From assembly GCA_003415625.1 (NCBI GenBank), contig PYIU01000002.1, positions 3,658,001-3,722,000 of the forward strand: a stretch of 64,000 bases of DNA. The letters are read 5' to 3'. The translations under genes were made by a program, and so were the position numbers. The DNA comes from Aquanectria penicillioides. Taxonomy: Eukaryota > Ascomycota > Sordariomycetes > Hypocreales > Nectriaceae. Shown here one piece after another: positions 57,545-64,000 of the stretch (position 1 is the first letter of the stretch; each line of letters starts with the position of its first letter). The notes below the pieces were generated by a model that saw only the letters and a list, made by a program, of their open reading frames with translations, was not told the DNA's origin and ran no database searches.

Positions 57545-59612
57545 TGTGGCTTTAGCTCTTTGGGGTAGCGTGGTGGAGGTGGTAGTTGATTCAAGACGGG
57601 ATGATTCGCCCAAGCTATGACAGCTTAGCTCACTACAGCCGATTTATATCGAGTGGGGAGCGAAATGTAGCACAGGAGAACACAGAGGCTGATTCAGGTC
57701 AGAGGAACTGTGCAAACCTTTGGGGGATAACATGCAACTTATGTAAAAACCCAACCTGGACAAATGCTACCTCCCGCACCGTAGCCCAACTCGCTCTTAT
57801 CGTTGAGAAGATCCATTCCCGGGCAAGCCATGGCGCGAAGGTCAACGACTGGGGGGGGAAGCATTGGAGAGGGGAAGGATGATTAGCACGGAATAGACAG
57901 AGTAGGCAAGTCGGCTGGCACCACCACGACCATATCCAGCATGATCCCGTACGCTCATGCCCACGCTAGGACGGGCAAAGTTCCCTCGAATATGGAGATT
58001 GGGTGCCCACACTCTCGACCCCGCCTGTGGGAGGATATCGCCCCGCAGATGGGGCCAGCTTGAGCTGCAACAAGGGAACGGGTTGCTTCACACCGGCCGG
58101 TGTGTATGTTTTGTCTTTGGACTTGTTGCGGAGAGTAGATATGGAATGGCTGTTTTTTTTTTTCCTTCTTTTTAGAATCAACTAATTGTGGCTAGTTGCA
58201 ACGAGTCCAAAGCTGGATTCTATTCTTGTTGTGGTTTCTTTGGGAGCACACAGTTAGTTGCCTGAGCAATCAATGAACGATCGAGTGTGGTCAGCATGGC
58301 TATCGTGGATTGTCATAGAAAAAGGCCTCAAGTCTCTTGCAGGGCTGCCAGCCGTCCGTCCCTCCACAGACAAATGACAAAAACCACTTCCCCAAATCTC
58401 TTGTTCTGGTCGGGGCCTCTGTTCTTTGCCACGGCGGCCGCTAATGCAAACACACCACTGGCTCTTGAAGTCCACGGGCCGACTCGTGCCAGCCAACAAC
58501 AAACGGCAAAATGGACCATGACTGTGACTTTTTGGCTCCTCTTTATCTGCCACTCCACTGGAGATAGCTACGGACGACTCGATGTTTGGACGGGAAACTT
58601 GCCTAATCGCGCACTACGGCCGTCGGGTTGTCGTGGGTAGGGCGTATGCTGGCGTTGGTGGCACCCATCCGCCTATCCGCTTGTGGCATCTTCCCAGGCC
58701 AACCCGATCAACCTTGTCCTTTGGCCCACTCGGAGGCTCTGGAGCTCTGGGGCTCTGGAGAGGGCCGGGTCGCGGCAGCCTTATACCCACTCACCACACC
58801 ACCTGGGTTGCCAAGGAGGGGGTCCTGTGTGATGCCATGCCAGGCGATGCGACTTTCAAATTCCCTAATCAATCTGGGTCTTGGCTCGCCGTGGTACGAG
58901 CAATCGGATCTCGGTGCCGTAGTGCTGGTTTTCCAAGCAACAAAGACAAAGGACAAACAGCCATTTTGCCTGGCTACCTACCCTACCCAGTAGACTAGAG
59001 CGCCCTGCCTTGTGGAAAAGTGGCCGGAGAGACTCACTCTGATTAAGGTGCTTTATTAAGCATGTTAGGATTACGCTCAATCCTTGCAAGAGACGAGACA
59101 GGCTCGGCAAAAGATCGCTATCAATGAACAATGGTTTTTTTTTTTTTTTTTGGTTTTTTTCTTTCTTTCTACTTTCTTGATAATATGGCCCCGGTCTAGC
59201 AGTAACCATTAAAGTGTTTACGTTTGGCCTGGGTCTCAAGCTCGTTCGGCAACGTCTCCGCGGTCCCGGATCACGGCAACTTTAGTATCCATCAGACCTC
59301 TCGTTATCTGGTTCGAGCATCTCCGGGCGCATCTCCGCCAGTGCTAGAGGAACCAAGACTCAGGCATTGTTTATCTACTGCTAGTAATGGATTTACTTTG
59401 TACCAGACGATGCCCGGGCCATCCATTATCTATTCCCTGCTGACTTGGCCCGGCCCTATCCAGTGACGCTTATGCCCAGCCCCGCCTTTAGCCAGCTACA
59501 GAAGCATCGTGACCCCTCTCTTTCACCTCTTCCCATATCCCCACCAAAACCCCTCGAAATAGGACGCCGCATCCGCAAGAGACAAAAAAATAACGAAACC
59601 CTGACAAAAATG
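57545..59612. other. Spacer without a supported gene
   Basis: It contains the phosphatase promoter side and a poly-T tract near 59133-59150. Open frames on both strands overlap and lack coding features. Confidence 0.55.
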
Positions 59613-59686
59613 TGGTTCCGCCCGGGCTCGAACCGGGGACCTTCTCGGTGTGAGCGAGATGCCATAACCAACTAGACCACGAAACC
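59613..59686 (-). tRNA. tRNA-Val (anticodon CAC)
   Basis: The 74-base cloverleaf reads GGTTTCG at the 5' acceptor, pairing with CGGAACC plus discriminator A. The anticodon stem TCTCG/CGAGA encloses the loop CTCACAC, giving anticodon CAC (Val, GTG codons). The T arm is CCCGGTTCGAGCCCGGG-like. The internal B box is canonical. No intron is present. Confidence 0.96.
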
Positions 59687-59725
59687 ATTCTCCTTGATGC
59701 TGGTTGGGCGTGGAGGCGGCACCAA

Positions 59726-60906
59726 TCACAACTTAGGCTTGCCGGCTTTGCCATCTTTGCGCGTATCCTTGAGATGCTGCGAGATCTCTCCCTTCAGCAG
59801 GTAATCGGGATACTCCATACCCTTGTCGATGCCCACGCTGATGGCGCCTTGCCGTCGCCACGCCGCCCCGTCTACCGCCAGTACCTGTCCGTTGATGTAA
59901 CTCCCCGCGTCGCTAAACAGATACACGGTTGCGTCCGCCACGTCCCGGACAGTGGCCAACCGCCCGGACGGGATGCTCTTCAGGTACTGTGTGCGCTCTG
60001 CGTCGGCCGCGCTCCCAAGCCGGGCGAGCCCTTCGGTCTCCTCGACACCACCTGGCGCGATGACATTGCTAGTGACGCCTCGGGGGCCGTATTCCAACGC
60101 GACGCTCGCCATGAGCGAATCGATGGCCGACTTGGCCGCCGACACGTGCGCCTGCAACGGCATTCCTGTGTAATGGAACGTGGCCGATACGTAGATGATG
60201 CGCGGGTTGGGGCTGCGCAGGAGGTGCGGCATCGTCGCCTTGACGGTGTTGAAGGTGCCCAGCACATCAATGTCCATTACCGTCTTGAACGCGTTCGAGC
60301 TCAGTCCCTCGATCGGCGCGATGAAATTGCCCGCTGCGCCCGCGCTGAAGTCGGGGATGATCAGTATACAGCCATGTAGAGAAGAAATGAAGTAGAAGAA
60401 AACAAAGAAACCGGCCATGTAAACGTCAGCCAAGAGGAAGCCTTACATGACAAAATCGATGCCCCCTAGCTCCTTTGCGCATCTGTCGGCAGCCTCCTGG
60501 AGGCTCTCAATCTGTGAAGCAGCCATAGCGAGTCAGCATCGCCTGCCTCTCAGGCTCTTCAGAGGATTCTCATACCTTGCGAACATCGCAACCGCCGATG
60601 CCGATGACCTTGGCGCTGGGTCTCACCTTGGCAATGTCTGTGGCCGCCTGCTCCGTCTTCTCCACGCTGCGCCCGATGATACAAGCGTTCGCTCCCAATC
60701 GGACCAGAGCCCTAGTTTGCATGCTACAAATAGTTCCGGCACCACCGGTCACAAAGACGACGCGGTCCTCTGCGGAGGGTATGCCATGTCAGCCGGTCGA
60801 GATCTCTCATGCAGGGGGCAGGAGGAGTAGGGGTGTTCGCGGAGTACGGACTGAAGATGTCATCCCGCCACACGGGGCTCATGTATTTTGACTCTGGGAC
60901 GGACAT
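59726..60906 (-). CDS. SPS19: Peroxisomal 2,4-dienoyl-CoA reductase (SDR family), 310 aa
   Basis: Exons are 60906-60852, 60769-60576, 60511-60447 and 60344-59726 (311 codons). The start MSVPESKYMSPVWRDDIF joins KDRVVFVTGGAGTIC across a GTCCGT donor. TGGAGTIC is the nucleotide-binding loop (about residues 26-33). GRSVEKTEQA and GIDFVIAGAAGNF follow, with the family's Asn-Phe. VSAAKSAID supplies the catalytic Lys of the decarbonylated active site, where classical SDRs have Tyr. PGG and INGQVLAVDG complete the domain. The C-terminus GKAGKPKL ends in PKL, a PTS1-type peroxisomal signal. It reduces 2,4-dienoyl-CoA esters with NADPH during beta-oxidation of unsaturated fatty acids. Assignment to DECR2/Sps19 is by motif order. 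Confidence 0.9.
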
Positions 60907-63900
60907 GATGGCGATCAGTGATGCGGGGAAACGGGCCTTTGGGAGCGTAGGCTTAGAGGGTAACAAAAATAAAAGGTTGTGGAAGGTTGTAGAAGGAAAA
61001 TTTGATGGGTTTGATCATGCCAAGATCGGACCGTCATCACGGGCGCGCTACGTGACATGTCTCTTGCTCTTAAGCTTTCCCCAGCCTTTCCCACCACATG
61101 GTCTGAAAACCGACAGCCTCGGCAGAGGGTGGGGCTCCCCAATATCTGGGGTCGGCTCCACTCTGGCCCGGTACCCCGACCCGGACTGGCCAGCTTTCTC
61201 GGCCGAATCCTGTCCACACCGCTTTTGCTGCCCCTCCGAAGCTCCGGCCTGCCGCGCCGTGCTCCCCGGGATGCCGTACCCATCAGGATTTCCGGTCCTG
61301 CCCGGTTCCCGCCAACCAGGACCGGGTCTCGGGAGCAAAGCGCGGGTGATGACATCGTCCCTCCCAAAGAGCAAGCGATATCCCAGCCAACCAGAGGCCC
61401 TCCCCCTCCCCAATGCTCCCGTGTCTGACTTGGCCTCATCGCCGCTTCACCAATCCCTGATCCTGGAAGAGACACAGGAACGGTGCTCTACTCGACTCGT
61501 TCCTCGCCCAACCACTCTCTGGTTCGCGCCGGTGGCAGATCGCTGGCGCACCCGTCCCGCCCTCGCAACCTGAGCCAATCACGGGCCGTATTTGTGAAGC
61601 CTCATCTTCACCTCACCACGACTAGACGCTTTACAGACCATTATCCGAATTAGGTCTTCCAGTCTTTGGTTTCCTTCTTCCCGTGTCCCAGAAATCCCAT
61701 CCGTGGCGGATCTAGACTTAAGGTCGAACCATTATTACGCAAACCGGTGAAAATAATTTCCTTGTCGGGTTGCAGAATCACTCGCGTATCGGTATGTCTT
61801 GCAGCGATCCCTATGTGCTTCAAAACAGTCTCAGACGATCAGTGGCCTACTTCCCGCCCATCGGGTGGAGGAGGGGGGCGGGGGGGCGTGACGCAGTCTC
61901 AGCCGGCAGACATCAGAGAGGGAGAGACCCGCCGACGATCAGCAACATGTTTCTGGAATTCCGCCCATGTTCATTGTTGATATAATATGCCACGGTCTCT
62001 CGGTCTGATCGCAAGACCGCTCCGCCGCCACCGGGACGGCAAGGTCCAATCTGAAGGCGCAGAATCTTGGGAAAAAAGAAAGAGAAACTACGGCGGTTTG
62101 ACGGCTGAGCGGCCCCATGGGGGCGGCGAGTGGGCAAAAAGCAATAGAAGAAGAAAAGCCAAAGAGGGAGAGAGGGGAAAGAAAAAAAAACAAAAAGCAA
62201 ACCAAAATGAGATACCTATGCGACGACGGCCTTGTGGGACATGAATGGACAAATGGGGAGCTTGGTGGGATATGTTCCGCAAAACGGGGCCGTCATTACA
62301 GACCACCCGCCGGGCTTTTTGAGTTTCGGCATCCATTTCTCCAGCTGGCTTGGCGCCTCATCTAGCTGCGCTCAGCCTGACGCTTTTCGAAATTGGCACT
62401 ACTGCCCCGGAGAGAACGGGCTGGGTGGAGGAGGATAACGGGAAAAAACTATCCCCCGCAGTCCGACGCGGTAACGGTCCGTCAATAGTATCCCGGTCAT
62501 CTCCGGCAGTTGCCTTCTTGTCGCCCAAACTTTTCCTTACTGTTCTCTCTTGTCTCAATCCTCGTTGACAGCACAGGGCAATCGAGAGATGGTGTGGAGC
62601 TGCCCGCAGACCGGCGAGCTGTCATGAAGGGGGGTGGAGGGGAGGCTTGGGGTCGTGTTTTTGGGGGCGTGTGGAAGGGGTGGTTTTGAAAGGGGTATAC
62701 GTGATGTGTGATATGGACACCACCTAATCCTCAATCTCATCCCATCGCCGCCAACCACGGGCCAGCTTGGGGGCCCGACTCCACGCTCCTTGCTCTCAAA
62801 CCGACGCAATGACAGCTCCTAAATTACAGCACTGAGAGCAATTAAGAAATCAGTGCGGTTCCCCCAGAAGGTCCAAGAGAGATAGCATCGTACGAGGCCT
62901 GGTGCCACCGACCATTCAAGGGTTGTCTGTCATGATGTTGCAATCCAGTGCCATCAAGGTATCGTTAACTCAAATATCAAAAGGGTAGCACATCAAAGAA
63001 AAAAACCAAAGGACGTTGGCATGGTTCTAGTCGAAGCTTATCACATCGTTGGGTCTGAGAAACTCTGTTTCAGATCAATTGAAAAGTAATATGTAGTTCC
63101 CAACTTTTTTTTTCAAGCCCGCTCCTTCAAGTCCGTCCGTAGACGTGCCAAAATGCACCAAAAACGCCCGCCGATGGGTATGAGTAGCAATATGAAAATG
63201 GGACCGAAAGGAAAGAACAAAAGAAAATCTTAGAAATGCCGCAATGTCGCTCGGTAACCAGCACAATGTCCATCATTTGCTCCCTCTCATCTCTAAATCC
63301 CCAAATGGAACAAGTCTCTCGAGGCCGACATGGTGGGTAGTGTCCGAGCGGGGTGGAAACGGTGAGAGAAAGCAAGCCCCCCCTCCTCTTCTAGTTGGGT
63401 TTTTTTTAAGAGAGGTCAAAGCCGCAACCTGAACTCTCCGCGTGGTGCCCTGGGCCTGCGATCCACACCTCGTGTAACCTTTTCTTCAAAACCCCCCTCT
63501 CATAGACTGTCACCGGCCGCGGCCGCGGCGTGCTCGATTAGGGAGGGCCCTGTTCCGTAATCGCCAATACTTCTTTGCTCGAGATGTTGCCGGGATTCAA
63601 GCGGATGGTCGAAGGATCGAGGCATCCTCCCACACCAAACCAAAATCGGTGTGGGCTCTCATGGGAAAAAAAAAAAAAAAAATATCCGACCCCTATGATG
63701 ACTTGCTTGGGAGAGCTTCAAGGGCAAATGACTTTGAGCAGGCCGAAATAGGGATCCTCACTGCAACACCAAATGACGCCATTTAAGACACCCAAGAGGG
63801 TTGCGATGCTCAGGGCATGCCCATCTGGCCGTATGACCCAAAAGCAAGAAGGAAAAGTTGAAAAGAAAGCTGCGTTTTCAGCTCATAGGGAGGGCAGCGG

Positions 63901-64000
63901 CGCCGTCAAGGCTCATGATCCACACGTTTGATTCAGCCACAGCATAGCGGGCAGCTCTCAGGCAACACGATGTAGCGTTCATGGGGTCCCTTGGGGCAGG
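60907..64000. other. Right-hand spacer without a supported gene
   Basis: Three kilobases with short overlapping frames only. Homopolymer runs occur near 61863-61888 (G-rich), 62160-62195 (A-rich) and 63665-63682 (A18). A perfect 8-base inverted repeat CCCACACC/GGTGTGGG lies at 63629-63655 with an 11-base loop. Nothing else is recognised. Confidence 0.55.
63629..63655. repeat. Small perfect hairpin (8-bp stem, 11-base loop)
   Basis: CCCACACC at 63629-63636 pairs with GGTGTGGG at 63648-63655. It is isolated, and there is no supported gene on either side. A structured leader or chance are both possible. Confidence 0.6.

Noticed and set aside
59774..60379. 201-residue plus-strand frame opposite the dienoyl-CoA reductase
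   Set aside because: Antisense shadow. The minus strand has the SDR motifs and consistent splicing.

Overview
The window is nuclear DNA from a filamentous ascomycete (Pezizomycotina, most likely Sordariomycetes; the exact order is an inference). Genes carry short GT-AG introns of about 50-120 bases with CTAAC-like branch points and strongly GC-biased third codon positions. Spacers contain simple repeats, and fungal families such as SHE3, NUO17.8 and Zn2Cys6/fungal_trans factors are present. Seventeen genes of recognisable family, two membrane or unknown genes, one weakly supported small gene and one tRNA-Val(CAC) can be supported.

Layout. 1-5.3 kb: the 5' part of a cysteine-rich single-pass membrane protein (-), then a long spacer. 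5.3-7.4 kb: a cupin protein (+) and a DUF4743/Nudix hydrolase (-). 7.4-11.6 kb: repeat-rich spacer with one possible small cysteine-rich gene. 11.6-12.5 kb: a short-chain dehydrogenase (-), followed by an AT-rich degenerate island. 14.0-17.5 kb: complex I 17.8 kDa subunit (+), SET-domain protein (+), ribosomal protein S15/uS19 (-). 19.3-20.5 kb: a single-pass membrane protein (+). 22.6-33.9 kb: a dense housekeeping block of alpha-tubulin (+), NOP12 (-), DEP1/Sds3 (+), COA3 (-) and PTA1 (+), alternating strands and sharing promoters (NOP12/DEP1 and COA3/PTA1) or 3' ends. 36.6-45.5 kb: SHE3-like mRNA-transport adaptor (+), a 1143-residue protein of unknown function (+) and a 3-beta-HSD/ERG26-like enzyme (+). 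45.9-48.6 kb: a Zn2Cys6 transcription factor (-). 53.6-60.9 kb: an MFS transporter (+), a membrane-anchored histidine acid phosphatase (-), tRNA-Val (-) and a peroxisomal 2,4-dienoyl-CoA reductase (-). The last 3 kb holds no gene I can support.

The genes are mostly core cell functions: translation, ribosome assembly, mRNA 3'-end processing, histone deacetylation, respiratory chain, cytoskeleton and beta-oxidation. There is no polyketide or peptide synthase, CRISPR array or phage-like module. I found no new multi-gene system.

The most important observation concerns sequence quality. Six otherwise intact genes carry nine reading-frame breaks. Every one is repaired by adding one base to a short run, and each repaired gene closes to a whole number of codons. 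This looks like systematic run-shortening in the assembly rather than pseudogenes, and it misleads naive annotation of alpha-tubulin, DEP1, the zinc-cluster factor, the MFS transporter, the phosphatase and the Nudix gene.
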